Positions 45,216-60,200 of a DNA stretch of 64,000 bases are shown in pieces. The stretch comes from Eumeta japonica (Eukaryota > Arthropoda > Insecta > Lepidoptera > Psychidae). The position numbers and the translations under genes were made by a program. The stretch lies in the NCBI GenBank assembly GCA_005406025.1, contig BGZK01000097.1:372001-436000 (forward strand). Reading direction: 5' to 3'. The notes below the pieces were generated by a model. It made no database searches. It saw nothing but the letters and a program-made list of their open reading frames with translations, and was not told where the DNA came from. How positions within the stretch are numbered: position 1 is the stretch's first letter; the number at the start of each line of letters is the position of its first letter.

Positions 45216-48200
45216 CTGTCATACACGTATCGTTTTTTAAATAACATGCTTAACCTTTTAATTAAATTATAAAACATTTTTTTTGTTAAAAAGGAGGTTA
45301 ATCAGAAGAGTTCGTTTTAAGATTTAATTTTAAGGAATTAGGTTAACAACAATTTGCTTTATTCACAAACTAACTTAAACAAGGCTTTACGTTGCAAGAA
45401 AGAAAATGGGAGACGATTACTGGGCCATATGGAAATTTCTTTGCGTAACATAAGTGATAAAAGTAAATAGATTGTAATATGTTGTGACTTTAATGTAAGC
45501 TTCTTAGATGTCACCAATCAACGTGGTAGAATGCTGGAGTTCTTTGAGTGTTACAATCTGTCACACCTTTTTTTGGAGCTTACAAGAATAACGTCTGTCT
45601 CTAAGAGATGTCTTGATAATATTTATACAAATGTTGAACCACTTCAAAAATATATTATCAATATTTTAAAATCAGATCACAGCGGTCAAATAGCGTCTTT
45701 TAAAATACCGGTTAAGAAAAATCTAAATAAAGCTATAAAGTGCATTCCAATGAACGAAAAACGTTTATTAGGATTTAGAAAATGTGTCATGCAGATGATT
45801 CTAGAACTACAACGCTGTAACAACTCCAGTGAGCTGTACAACTCAATATTTCATGTAACAAAACGGAATACGACCACATTTTCCAAACAAGAATTAATGA
45901 AGTAAATGAGTTATTATCGTTCAGTGATCGAGCAACAGTGGGAATACACATTGTATGAAAATATTGTATGAACTTATGACGAAAGAACATACAACAAAAG
46001 TGAGAAATTTGCTGAGTATGTTAAAAACTATTCAAAAACTTTTAAAAGTGTTTATATCGCGTCTAAAACGATTCATATTAGTAGCAAAATAAAGAACAGC
46101 AAAAATTTAATGAAAACAACTTGGAGTGTCATAAAAAACGAAATTGGCAAAATCAAAAGTCGCGATCATAATTTCCAATTTAAGATAAATGATAAAATTA
46201 AAAAAAAATCACATAAAAGTTGCCGAAGCCTTTGAAACATTACTTACTGATATTTCAATTACGACTACCAAATCTCTCAATTCATCTCCCGCTCTTGCTG
46301 AATCCTTATTGAGGGAAAATATTCCGCCTATTAATATTAATTTACAATTTAAATATATAAATTCGAAAACATTATTAAGCCATTTAAGTCTTCGGATATG
46401 AAAAAGACTGCTGATCTCCATGGTCGGTCAGTTAAAATTTTAAACTCCATTATTGACTGTATTGCAAAGCATTTGGCGTTTGTTTTTAATAAACGTTTGG
46501 ATGATGACATGTTTCTTGGTCTGGTGCAAGAAAGCAAAGTTGTTCCCATATTCAAAGGCGGTAGTAAATCGAACCTCACTAAATTTAGATCTGTACTGTA
46601 CTGCCGACATTAAGTACAATTTTTGAAAAGTTGGTACTAAATCAACTTATACTACATTTTTATAGCAATAATCTAATATCCAAAAAACAGTTCGGTTTCA
46701 CACGGGGTCGGTTAATAATCGATGCTGGTGTTGAGATTGTTGAAAAAAGTTTTGAAGCCAGGGAAGATTCGAAGAATGCGATAGGTGGGAGTGTTTTGCG
46801 ATCTCTGTAAGGCGTTCGACTGCATAAATCACGAAACACTGATCAGGAAGCTACATCATTATGAAGTTACGGGTCGTGCACTCGTCCTACTGAAATTGCA
46901 TTTTATTATTAGGACTCAAAAGGTCGATGTCAATAACATCGACCGTCTGGATCCATGGTCTGAAGGGGGGTGCCAGAGGGATCGATCCTCGGTCCGTTCT
47001 TCATCTAAGTTTATATTAATGACTTACCTGTTAAGGATATTCATGTGATAGTACTGTTTGCAGATGATACTTCTTTATTATTCAAAGCTAAAAGATATCC
47101 GCTCAATTATGAGGATTTGAATATTGCTATCTTCAAAATTGAAAAACGATTTACTCTAAATAATTTACTTCTTAATAGGAAGAAATCAAAATATGTGAAA
47201 TTTTCACTTCCGAATGTTAAAAATCGCTATGGATATATTTGAATAATAAACGAGGAATTATACATCACTGTATTCCTAGGTCTTACTTTACATAATAAAC
47301 TTCAGAGGGATCCTCATATCGGTGAGTTGGCGAAAAGGCTTAGCTCTGCTACATTTGCAATTAAAAACAAATTACAATTTGCCCGATATCAAAACTGCCA
47401 GATTGGTTTATTTTGGCTGTTTCCGTAGCTTGATGTAATATGGCATCTTGCTTAGGAGACATGCTGCGGATATTCATAGAATTTTCGTTTTGCAAAAGCG
47501 GGTCATTCGCGTAATTTACGGACTGGGACCTCGTGTTTCTTTTAAAAGTAAGTTAAGGAAATTGGAATTTTAACATTGGCGTCACAATTTAATATATGTA
47601 AAAACAAATTTAGAATGTTTTAATAATAATAGTGATAGACATAATTTCAACACTAAAAATAAAAATAAACAGTGTTTACATGTTAATCGACTGCATAGGG
47701 TCACGAAATCATTTAGGGGGCTCTGTGTGTGCATGTTCAATAAAGTTCCTGTAGATATATAAAAAGTACCTTTATACCAATTTAAATTATTTATTAAGCA
47801 AACACTTTGCACAAAAGAGTTAAATAATCTATGAAATAAAGATATTTTGAATTTGAAATAAAAGAAAAAAATTAATGTTTTGATGAAATACCAAATTTAA
47901 CGAGATATACGGTGACAAACAGCAAAATTAAAGAAAACTTATTTATGCAGGTTTGGTGAAATACAATTCAAAAACATTCGTAACCGAAACGGTCACATGA
48001 CGTCCTAATGCTAACACTATATCTGTAGCTATAAGTATGGCGTGTTGCTTTTGGGCAGCAGTAAATAAATGCATATTTATAGAGTGAAGGTGGTAATATG
48101 GCCCCCCAATTTGTTTTTTTACTGTAATTTAATAACAAATGCCTGTTTCACTTAGAATAATACATGAAAATAATCTTAATATGTTTCTTTATTTATGGAT

Positions 48201-51200
48201 CATATTTAGTAAAAATAACATTTGCAGTTGATGATTTATTTGCCATTGCTCTAAAACAATGCTTAGTCGTCAATTTATTTAACATGAACGTATTATGTCC
48301 CCCAGGGGGCCGTATTAAATGTATACATATAAATGAATCAGAGCAAAGGAAAAAAATAATTAATAACATCACTTAACGACAAAATATAATAGTCAGTTTC
48401 AACACCAGCACAGTCGTTGTGCGCTCACATATGACAACTTAAGCACTTTACCCATACTTCACCCCTTTCATCGGTAGAAAAATGCGCTTCGCAAAAGATA
48501 CAAATTGCGTCATCATTATCTGGCAACATGCCTTGAACACTATGTCTGGAATTAGAGTCGTCATCAGTGTTTACAAAATCATTTTCATCATTTTCAGAGC
48601 CACTACCACCTCCTTCAGCTGGTTTTTCATTCACCCGGCCTCTTCCTCGTCCACGGCCACGTCTTCGTCCACGGCCCCGTCCTCGTCCACGTTTGGCTTC
48701 TTGAAATTTCTTAATAGAATCCTTTGTCTTTTTTGTAAGGTGATGATGTAATTACATTTGCTTTTGACGCTTTCCTTCCCCGTTTGGATGATTTTGTTTT
48801 GCTTTAGGAATCGCTAAAATATCTTGAGGTAATACTACGAGTGATGATCTATTTTGTTCTGGTTGATCATTAGAAAGTTCAACCGCAGGAACCACATGTA
48901 AATCACTGCTAGTGCTACAGGATCGTGTATCTGCATTATTTACTATCACGGTAGACGTTTATTCTTGCTCCATTGATGGTTATAATTGACTTTCAACGAA
49001 ATAGTCAGAATCTATAAAAATATGTCGGTTGAACGGATAAATGCCCGTTACTTTAAAGCCATTAACAGCCATTTCACCTGTAATGCTTCTCAAGTAAGCC
49101 TTCCTAAATAATTCTGCCATGTCGTGAGGTTTCAGAATTCTGTTGGAATGCAATAAGAATGTGCGGATTTCGTGGCTATAATATGTTTTAAGAGCACCCA
49201 TGAAGGTTCGATCGAGTGGCTGTAGTCGATGTGTCGTGTAGGGTGGTAAACTCACGATGACAACGTGTCTTTCACGAGCAACTTCTAATATTTCAAGATT
49301 GCGGGTATGGCTATAATGACCATCGAGAATCAGAAGAATCGGAGATTCTGCTGTTGGATTAGTTTTATACAAGAAATGGTTAAACCAATCAGTGAATAAA
49401 TTTAACTGAATCCACCCCGACGGATGGACTTTGCTAATAGCACCAGTCCCTTCATTAGGACGTCCGAAAATTTTTTTCTTGGAAATATCATCATCGGTGG
49501 GATGAACGTGCCTCCAGCACTCATGGCACAAACTATAGTCATTAGTGATCCTCGTTCTACAGCAGTTAAAGCTCCTATTTGTCTTTTACCCTTTCGCCCT
49601 ATCACAGGTATTTTTGGCTGCACAACCGTTAAAGCAGTCTCATCCACATTGTGGATGCGATCTGGAGGGAATTGCGTTTTTACATATTCAATTTCTAATA
49701 TATCAAAAAATTCGTTTACTGCTGAACGATTAAAATCTTGAACGCGACCTTGTGATATGCCCAATGCTTTTCTAAGACTCAGTTTATCTTTGTGTCTTCT
49801 AAGAAAATGGTCCAACCATGCACGGCCGGCTATATTATTTCTAAATATATTTGGGATGTTATTTTTGGTTGCCAATCGAAAAGCCATTCTTCTAACATTC
49901 ATACGAGTTAAACCGTAATATTTTTGTTCCATAAATAGCAAGTATTCAACCAATTTTTGCTCAAGGTCAAATGATAGTACCGATTTCTTGCCCAATGAGT
50001 TCTGTACAACTAATTCAGAAGACAAGTCCGAATCATGCACCAATCTGCGCAATGTCGCTCTAGGAACAGAAAAAAATTTGACTGCCTTTTTAAAAGCCAT
50101 ACTTTTATTTCTAACCGCTTCTACAGCCTTTCTCATCTGTTCTTTACACCATTTTTGTCTTTTTCTCGGCGGCTTTGGAGGCAGGTTTGTTCGAGGCATC
50201 TATAATACAAAAAGAGATTACTGTCAATGAACACGATATGATATTTAACAATCCATATATTGAAACTAAAAGAAATAAGAAGTCACATATACATTTAATA
50301 TGGCCTTCGGGGCCATAATACCCTCAAACATAGGGGGCCATATTAAACACATTGCACATTTTTTAAATCGAGATTATAATGAGAAAATAAGTGTTGAAAT
50401 TATATATTTACCTTTATTACGTCGAAGTACACTTAGTGAAACTACTGTAAATACAACTGATTATTCTTAACGCGAATATTTAACAAAACACAAGAACACA
50501 AAAGTTCACAGAAGAAAAAAATATGTCCGCCGCGCCTAACGTCACCACAGATTTGAAATTGTAAGCAGTGAATAGCAGCGCCCGTCTAATGTGCAAAACT
50601 CTACTCGACTAGTTGTTGTTGTAGTACGTAAATTAAAATATAATTGGCGTTCGTATATAAATGAAATTATCTGGGGGCCATAATACTACCATTTCCTCTA
50701 TACACTGGTGCGCGCGCAGCCAGTACACGTATACACAAGTAGACAACCATGCACACAACTGTAAGTTCTATATACCAATATATATCTTATTAACAAATGT
50801 CTTCAGTACCTGTACGTCAGTACTGTGTATATGTATTTAATACATGTTACTGTGCGTCATTTAAATTGTGTTCTTGTTTGATTGTTATTTTAAATCCCGA
50901 AATTACCGAATACATAATTATTACTGCGCTGTTAATAGTGATAATAAAATATATTAATATTTTCATATAGAAATATGGTTTACTGTTTATATGTAGATAT
51001 TTTTTTCTTATTTTAGTTTTCATAAGTCTATTGTATCGTTTTTAGAATATAATCAAACGATTTTGAGTACAAATAGCTTAAATATTATTGAAGTTAGTTA
51101 TAATAATACAGAGAATGGTGTGGATTGAATATAGTCGTTAAGTACATAAATTAAAAACATGTATATATATTATTATGTTATTAAGAAGCATTTATATTTA

Positions 51201-54200
51201 ATACTGGGCTTGCTTAGATCATCATAAGTTTTAGTAATAAATAAACCATATGAATATGGATATAATTGTTTTTCGAAGAGCCAATAGATGTCAAAACCAA
51301 ATTAATGTAGAGAGTTTCAATTTAAAATTATGAAATTTTAATTTATTAAACAAGAATTGATTTGAAAACCAATAAAAAACTACTAGTTTATCATAAGTTT
51401 TAATTTTCACTTCTGTCGGCAGCCCTCATGACCCCCTAGCCCTTTTTTTGCTATTTTTTAACCTAAAATCCATGTAATTTATGGAACAAATGAACATTGA
51501 TATCAAATTGATGCAGTTTGCACTCTCTAAGCCTAGCAACTGTTATGAAAAATCTATGAGTGTTTTATACTTATTTAAAAAAATATTGTAACAATCTCAC
51601 GTATACATACATATGTAAAATAAAAACATGTCAATTAAAATGAAAGGGATATCGAACGTTCAAACCATCAACATGTAAAAAATTAGAAAAGCGGTTAACC
51701 CTGTAGGCCAACCTGAAACTTCCCGCTATTTTCGAGTACATAACACAAAAAAAAAACATATAGAATTTGACGCGATTTTTTGAGTAAAATATTATTAAAA
51801 GGGGAATTCGATTCGATACAGAATTTTAGAATTTTCATAAGAGATTTTATTTTTTTATTTTTTGGTTTTGGTATCTCTTGAACAAATTAATCGATTTTCA
51901 CTTAACTAGCGACAATCAACGCGGGTTTTTAAGTTCTATAAAATAATTTCAAACATGTATTTAATTAGGTACAAAATTTTGGAGGGTTTTGAAAAAATCA
52001 CATTGTGCAATTTTTTTCGTGCACGATATCTCGCAAATGAATCAATCGATTTTGACCAGTCTGGCGGCAATCGACTTGGTTTTTTAATGTTAAAATCTGA
52101 TTACTCTCCGGAATCTCCGGCGTTTAAGTTATTCCAAAAAAAAAACACATTTAAATAAACGCTTTTAATATTTTTTTTTTAATTTCTTGGAATTTATCGA
52201 ATAGGTTCAAATTTTAAGGAAATCTAAGTTTTGATGAAACTCTTTGGAATGCCAAAATTTGAATTGAATCGGTAAAAACATTCAAAAGTTATAAAAGGTT
52301 TACACATACGGACATACATACACCATTGTTAAATCGTTAGAGGAGCTTTTTAGGACCCACATAAAAATAATTAATAAAAAGAGGTGAGAATGCTTTTTTA
52401 AAAAATTCTTAGTTTTTCCTTAATTTTAAATTCAAGACATTGGAATTTACTCGTGACAAGAAAGAAACACTAGAAGGCAAGAAAAGAGTCATGTTATGAA
52501 AACTTAATTTTCATAATAGAAAATATTGACGAAGAAGGATTTCAAATCTAGTTGAATGAAATAGACGACGAGCTTGAGAAAACTAGCAGTAAAGCTGTGA
52601 ATAGAGATGTACAAAAGTTTATGTACAAACATAATTACCGTTTGTGTATCCTGCACATATTTTATCACTGGTGATATAGACGCGGAAACCTAAAGGCGCA
52701 TCGTTGTAGCACTGCTCGAACTTCACGTAGGGCAAATTTACGACTTGAAGTATCGGAGTCGTACTGCCCTCTTCATCGATGAGGCCCCACCCAGCTACCT
52801 GAGGAATTGATATATTAAAACATCCATGATAGTTGTCAACATATAAATATTATAAAATGGTAACGTCATATTTAATGTCATTATTATTTTATGATGTATA
52901 AGCGCATGATGTACACGCTTTTAGTGCAGTATTGTTATATTTTCGTATATTAAATTTATACAATTTCAAGTCCTAAAAGTTTCATTTTATATTCTCATGA
53001 ACAATCATAATGGAATTTCACTAAACCACCCAAAAACATCTGAGTGATCAAAGTAACATCATCAGTGAAATCCACGGGTGATGTTACTTTGATCGTGTGT
53101 AGTAAGGCCTAGTTAGTGTTAGTAAACTAAATCGTAAGAGAATATACCACTTCATTAAACTGTGAAAAAGCTAGAAATATTCATCGGACTTCAATCACAC
53201 CCACACCCTTTTAATTTAATAGATTAAAACAGGTCTTAATTATGTTAATTAAGTAATAACGAAATGAAATAATTTAGTGTCCGAAACAAATTTAAAAAGT
53301 AAATATGTGTCTATGTCAAAAACACGATCTCTGATCCACGAAAAGAGCATGGTGGAAAGTAAAAGTTTGTCAAATGTGGGGCTTTCCTAGTGAATTAATT
53401 ATTAACAAGAAAAAGGGGAATAATCGGAAATCCCAAAACCACGACTTCACTAGCATGTCTTACCAAAGAACAAAACTACGATTATGTCTGTTTATAAAAC
53501 TATACCTAACAGGTTCTACGCTGATCAATAATACTTGGAATATTTGTTATTTTCCTGTATTAATCTTAAACTACTCACTGTGCCCAGATTTCCATGAGTT
53601 AGATGTGTATTTTCAAAGTCGAATTCGAAATCAACGCAAACAGGCCTCACAAAATCATTAAAGACGAAAGGCTTCGTTAGATACATTAAAGCGATGTCGT
53701 CTTGAAAATTAGTTTGTCCGCCTTGAAATGTTTCTGGGGTCACAATTCTGTCTACCTGAAAGATATAGTTAATTACTATAAAAATACAAAAGAACAAAAT
53801 AATGATATTTGCTATTGGTCATATAAATATGAAAATCTGCACTCACGTAATTATATTTTATATGAACGAAAAGGTGGACTTAGACAAAACCTTTTGAGGA
53901 TATTAATCTATAGCAATGTAGCAGAAGGTGTAAAATCCGTACATACGTAGTATTTGTAGCACGTGCTGTGATTATTATCGGACATGTGGGCTTTAGTAAT
54001 TTGTTGTCTAGTTTGCTTAAAAATTCATTGTGTTAACTAGAATTAGAATTCGAATATTTTGTGAAGTGGAATAAATTTATCCGCCGTATATATTCATACT
54101 ATATATCATTACTGTTTGCTTAGTGTAGTGGCTAAGTAGTTAGAAGTGTCTCCTATGAATTATAATATGCCGCATTTGATCCTGACTGCAACTGACTTCG

Positions 54201-57200
54201 TCAATTACTTTTCAACATCAGTAAAAAAAAACACTTGCTCCTCGCCTTAAAGACCATGTTTAACGGCCCCGGCTGTTATTGTCACATTAGGAACAATTCA
54301 CAACCCGCACTAGGTTAGTATGAGGAGCTTATAACCCAATTCCATTCGATTATGGAAGGCTATGACTTAATAATGGAGTAATTAAAACCTAACAAAAAAT
54401 AGTCTGTTTGTGACCTTAAAGCTGCAATGAAATAGGTTAATTGTAATAAAATACAATTTGCTTAAATTACGTAATTCATTCTTTGACTACAAAAAAAATA
54501 TTTTTTTTTCTTTGTTGTTCTCGTGCATCCTTTCTGAATGCAAAGAATACATTATTAATAGTAAATAAATTTTCATTGAAAATCTTATTTTATTACAATT
54601 TACATTTCCTGTAGTGTAATAGTTGTCTATCGCCTTGATATTTGTATAATGCATTCTAATCATTGCTAGTTGAGGTCGGTACGCAGTCTATCTATTGTAT
54701 ATACATCTACATTATTCTGTTTCGTTGTAATATATTACACCTTAAAGTTTTATAAAATATTTAAAAATACATATAAAATATCTTACATCGCTAGTCTGAT
54801 TTGTAAAGTAGTCACGAATGTCGTTCCACTCCTGATAGAGTTTCCCCGCGGCGACGGCGAACTGTGAACTGGATAGCAGGCCTTTTTGATCTTTCCAGAA
54901 GCAATGAGCCGCTGAAGAAATCAAATAATTAGCACTATTCTAATAATTAGCACTGACTGCCTGATTGGCGCAGTGGTAGTAACCCTACCTGTCGCGCTGG
55001 GGTCGGTGGGTTCGATTCCCGCACAAGACAAACATTTATTTATTTGATTAAAAATTAATGTCTGTCTTGAGTCTGGGTGTTGCTATGTATTATACGTATA
55101 TATTTATAAAAAAAAAGTATGTATGTAAGTATATCAACTGTCTGGTACCCATAGTACAAGCCTAGTTGCTTAGTTTGGGACCAGACGGTGCTGTGTATAT
55201 ATGTCCGAAGATATTATTATTATTATATTCTCATTATGCAAATTATATCTAAAAGACATAAGGGTTAATGGGTCTGATCATCCATGTCACAATGACTTCC
55301 ACGATAGAAGTCTTGTCGTGCCCTCCGAGACAAGCAACGGTTATTTTGGTTTGATTCCAAGCACGTTAGCGAATGTACTTGTAATCGCTGATCTTAGGAG
55401 ATCTTAAGAAGATTTATTTACTTTTGATTCAAAAACAACGCCGTAATTACTCAAGATTGACCGCTCTTATTCAAGAATTTCATATACGATTCAAACGCTA
55501 TACGTATATAAACGATCAGGGAAAAAGTTTTATCATTTGTTATGTACAAATTCATTACAATTTTGATTGATTGATCATTGATTTATAGTATACATGTCAT
55601 TATGTTCAATAACTTCTTGCCATTTTGTAGATTGTGACATAATCCCTGTGCTGTAGAAATATCGGGACTTCTGATCAAATAAACTTCGATAGGTAATTTT
55701 AACAGTCTTCTTTTGATATTAACCTGACACTACCTAAAGAATTCTAAAGAGACCGAAACAGGTCAAAATCTGAGAGTGCAAGGTCAGAGTTATATGGTGG
55801 GTGCGTTAACACTTTCCAACCAAAGTCTATCAATATTTTCGGAAGGGTGAAAAATATGTGTTGTTTTGCGTAATTATGGTAAAAATCTACTTCCTTTCTG
55901 TTGATCAATTCCGGCCGATTTTTCTCTACTTCTTGCTTGAGTTTCATCAGCTATGAATAATAGAGATACGAATTGATGATTTTATCCGGTGGTAAAAGCT
56001 CATAATGAATCCTCTTGATCTTACCGTACACATAGCATCAACTTATTGCGAGTTATTCCAGGTTTTGCTATAGTCTGTGGAGCTTGCTTGCTGTTAACCG
56101 TCATGTTTTTCGCACGTTCTTGTCATAAGTAATCCATGTTCTAGCACTAGTGACGAACGTTTTCAATAACGGTTTGGTTTCTTTTCGTTTCAATAGAGAA
56201 TCACAAAAGAGTACACGATTCATTAGATTTCTTTCAGTGAGCTCGTGTGGGACCCAAGTATCGAGCTTTTTTGTAAACCCAGTTTTTTCAAATGGGTCAA
56301 GCCTGTTTTTGTGGTTCATTCTCAGCTCTTCAGATATGTCGTAAGAACGAAAATGGCATCGACTTTATTCGTAACAGGTCGAGCGTCGCAAATACCTTAG
56401 ACCTCTTCAAGGAAGTATATAACTTTAAGAAAAAATCTTTTTAAAATTTCCTATAATACTTGAATGTGAACAGTGAAAAATACAGTTTTGAAAGAATAAA
56501 GATGTAGTTACTACTAGAACAAATATAAAAGATTAAGCAAAATCAAATAACGTCAAAATTTAATATAATCATTAATTATTAATATGGTAAGAATAAACAT
56601 TGTAAATTATGCAATCAATATAAAAATGAAATACACACATTATAATTAGCGTACTAATTGACAGGTACCTCAGTTATGTTTTTTTAGATGAATGAACTTT
56701 ACATCTTTCTCACAATAAAAATATCGATTTTTGTGACTAAAAAATAGACAAAGATTGGATAAAGATATCAGTTGGAACCGACGATGTACATTTATTTCTG
56801 TAATAAGTACTATATTTCTTTAACCCAATAATGACACGAATTAAATAGATACTATTATTATGGTTATTAATTTTTTTTTAATACGGTTTTTCTCCGAAAC
56901 GACTTCAGAAAGTGTTTTTGGATGTTTATAAATAATCATGTTTTAATTTTTGGCGACCGTTCCCCTTTCCGTTTGGGACCCTCAGGCAAAACTAAGCCTG
57001 AACAAGTCGCCTTAGTTGCTCCTGCGTTATTCACTAGATTCGCTGATTAACATCTGGGTTGATTTCGGGTGGACTTAAAATTCACTATTTAATTATTAAC
57101 AAGATCTACGTTAATTCAAATATATTATCATGGGTACTGATATTTCTGATATTTTTAATAATAATTTCACATCGATGCAATTATAATCTACCAATATCGA

Positions 57201-60200
57201 TAGTGAAACTGATAATCCAGATCTCATTACAAAAGGGTTCGTTAATGTCCAGTTATGGCTATTTGTGTATTATGTTTGTCAGCACAGAAGGCATTCATTC
57301 CATGTCCACACACATGGAACAACGGACGAAAGCGAGTAAAATATAATTTAATCATTTTGAACAATTAACACAGTGCTTTCAATGACTTATAAGCGACTAA
57401 AATATCACCAAAAATGCCAAAACTCTTGTCCTCCTTTTTTATCGTGTAAAAAAACCAACAAACATTCAGAAGTAATTTAATTTAAGACCTGTTACTATCA
57501 GTTTTGGAGATATTATTGACCCGCTGCATTTTTGAATATGAGTCTGGTTCACTTTGGTATAGATGCCAGCGTGCCATGGAAACTCATTGGTCTTCGCTGG
57601 CCTGCCGCCCCCTGCCGCTGGGCTTATGGATGATGGTAGTTGTCTATAGCGTCTTTCAGAAACTTTTACACCGCATTCTGTAGAAATAAAGTATATCATT
57701 TAATTGAATATGTTATTTTTTATATTATAATAATTACACCTTCGAGGACACGTCATAATAATATCAGGTATGATCGAAAGCAAATTTACGTTAACTAATT
57801 CTAAACAGGTTACAGACTAAAAATCGATGCCCGATGCTAATGATTTACTTGCTAAATAGTTAGCTTAAAAGCTCAATACATATTTTGGAATATTGTTATA
57901 AAGTCGTGTACAGTACTCATGAAAGAACTACCAACCCTCGACAATCCAAACTTTGGAGCAGCAATTTTATATTTATTACTTGCATACCCCTGTTTAAGCC
58001 ATAATACTATAACAATAGCTGAAGCACACAAGTCTCGCCGTTTGTTTATTCTAATTCGTCTAACGGCATAATACTATTGTGCTCAGTCTATCAATCACTC
58101 TTGTATGTGGTACACAGTACAGATTGGAACCCAATGTGTTGCTCAAATATATATCATCACTAACAAAATTAAAATTATATCCCTAAGCATCATACTAGCA
58201 TCAACTTGCAGAGCATCGAGTAAAGTGAATGTTATAAATTTTATCTTCTTTGCATTTAATAATAAATGACTTGCATTACTCTAAATAATTTATTACTCTC
58301 TCCAGAATCTCGATTCTGGAAAGTGTCTGATTAAGGCCAAAGTGTTCTGTTTCTTCCCAGTAAAGCTTAAATACAAGCAATGTGACACCTCAAAATAACA
58401 CGATGTAAGTTCATTTGTCAATTAGATATTGCAGGTCATTTATGTATACTAAAAATGAAAACGCGGTAAGAATGGATTCTTCTAGATCTCCCAATTTTAT
58501 ACGCAATCAATTTGATTTCACATTATTGATATCTACATTTTGCATCCGGTCTTTAAGTATGATACCAAGAGTCGATTAGCGAACCTTTTTTACTGTACAA
58601 CATTTCACTTGTACAATAGATTTTAGAGATAGACACAATCGAAAGTCTTTGACACGTCATTGTACCTATAGTACCTTTGCGATTTTCCCACTCACTGAAA
58701 AGATGTTTTTGAAGTTCTTTCTAAAGTCTGTCGTGAATTTCCTTTTTGAAATTTCAATAAAAAAGCGAACTACAAACTTTTCGACCGCACACTAGAAACT
58801 AAATCTGTAAACATTGCATTTTCTTTGCTGATAGGCGTGTTGAAATATGCTTACAATGCTAAAAAAGCTGATAATCTGCATGGGTTCGTTGCAAATTTAA
58901 CAAAAAATATGAAAAAGTCACAGTTTTCTTAATATAAATTCCAGTCCCATTAGATGTATCTTGGAAATGATACGCAATATGAGCTTTTTAAGACAATTAT
59001 AATGTTAAATAGATTGAAAGCGAAAATAAAATAACAATTCTAACCTGCTGAACATACAGGCTCATAGTTCCAACGACCGTCGACACATTTCATTGGAAGT
59101 AGAGGTTTGCTTGAACTGTAGTAGGGAGTTTTACATAGCGGAATCATTTCTACACCATTCGGTTGATTAGCCGAGCAAAACTGTGGAACTATGTCTGAAT
59201 TCTGTGTCTTACACAAGTAGAATAAGCCAGGGCTATCAACTAATTGACAGCTTCCTAAAACATAAATTTCTAGAAATTAAAAGTAAACCAAATAAGTCAA
59301 TTTCATACAAATTTATTTCGTCGTGCGTTTTGATTAAATTATAGAAATAAATCCACAAATGATATTTACAAAATTTTAAAAATATTTGAATTCCGTTACG
59401 TGATTTTGGAGAAACAAGATCACTTAATTATTTGATGTGTAATTTGAAAATCCAAGAAAAACCGACAGTATTAACGTCTACGTGTACACAGAAACAAATT
59501 TATTGTGTTTATAAGCATATTTATGCAACTAGATATTATATTTATTTGTCAAAGTTGAAAGCTGTCACAACAACATAGAGTATATATTTCTTTGACAAAT
59601 TTACAAACAAAGAGTGAAAGAAATATACAGCTGCGAAAGAGATTTCCACAATTACAACAACTTCCGGATTCTTTGACTCATCGTTTGCTTTGCATTGCAT
59701 TGCTTTACCGATCGTATAAACTTGATAACGACAGCACGTGTCTTAGACCGAAACGGCAATGTAAGCTGAAAAACAATCTCCGTTTATTTATTTACCTTTG
59801 ATTAAAATATATATAAAATCTGTACCGGTATATACCGATCTTTCACGTCCCCTCGTTTTTCGTTTCAAATGTTCCTGGTATTTTAAAACCTATTAAAAAT
59901 TTACAGTGACATATATTTCAGGTCCATTACGCAGGAGATTAGAAATATTTGTGTGGTTTTATTCTAGTCCATTTTCAATATATTACATACATGTAAAATA
60001 TAATATATATACACACACATACATATATCTATAATATTATTTATATTTATTTAAAACTAATATGAGCACACCGTACATTACGTGCAGTTAAAAAATTGAA
60101 ATTTCTAAGTAATACTTTTCAAATTCGAAAACTATTTCAATTTATTTGTATTATTTTTTCCTATTTACAGTTTATAATGCATTATCAAACCAAAAACTAA

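Larger units (their letters stand above)
45400..47880 (+). mobile_element. jockey/CR1-like LINE, 5'-truncated and broken
   Basis: A plus-strand non-LTR retrotransposon in intron G-H of the protease gene, antisense to it. It starts inside the endonuclease (CCDFNVSFLD near 45482, SDHSGQ near 45678), followed by the RT with KQFGFTRGR (about 46687), VFCDLCKAFDCINH (46790-46830) and the catalytic FADDTSLLF (47053-47078). The C-terminal part includes RHAADIHRIFVLQKRVIRVIYGLG-type sequence (about 47458-47525). Stops and frameshifts occur throughout. The 3' end has AATAAA (47836) and an A-rich tail near 47860-47875. Confidence 0.88.

Noticed and set aside
45031..45272. Plus-strand frames over the last protease exon
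   Set aside because: Shadows of the minus-strand exon with GDSGGG.
48980..50199. Domesticated pogo-derived host gene
   Set aside because: The element keeps terminal repeats and TA flanks, and its coding sequence has two frameshifts and several stops, so it is a decayed transposon rather than a preserved host gene.
54955..55030. Functional tRNA gene
   Set aside because: The A and B boxes belong to a SINE head with a long lepidopteran-type tail.
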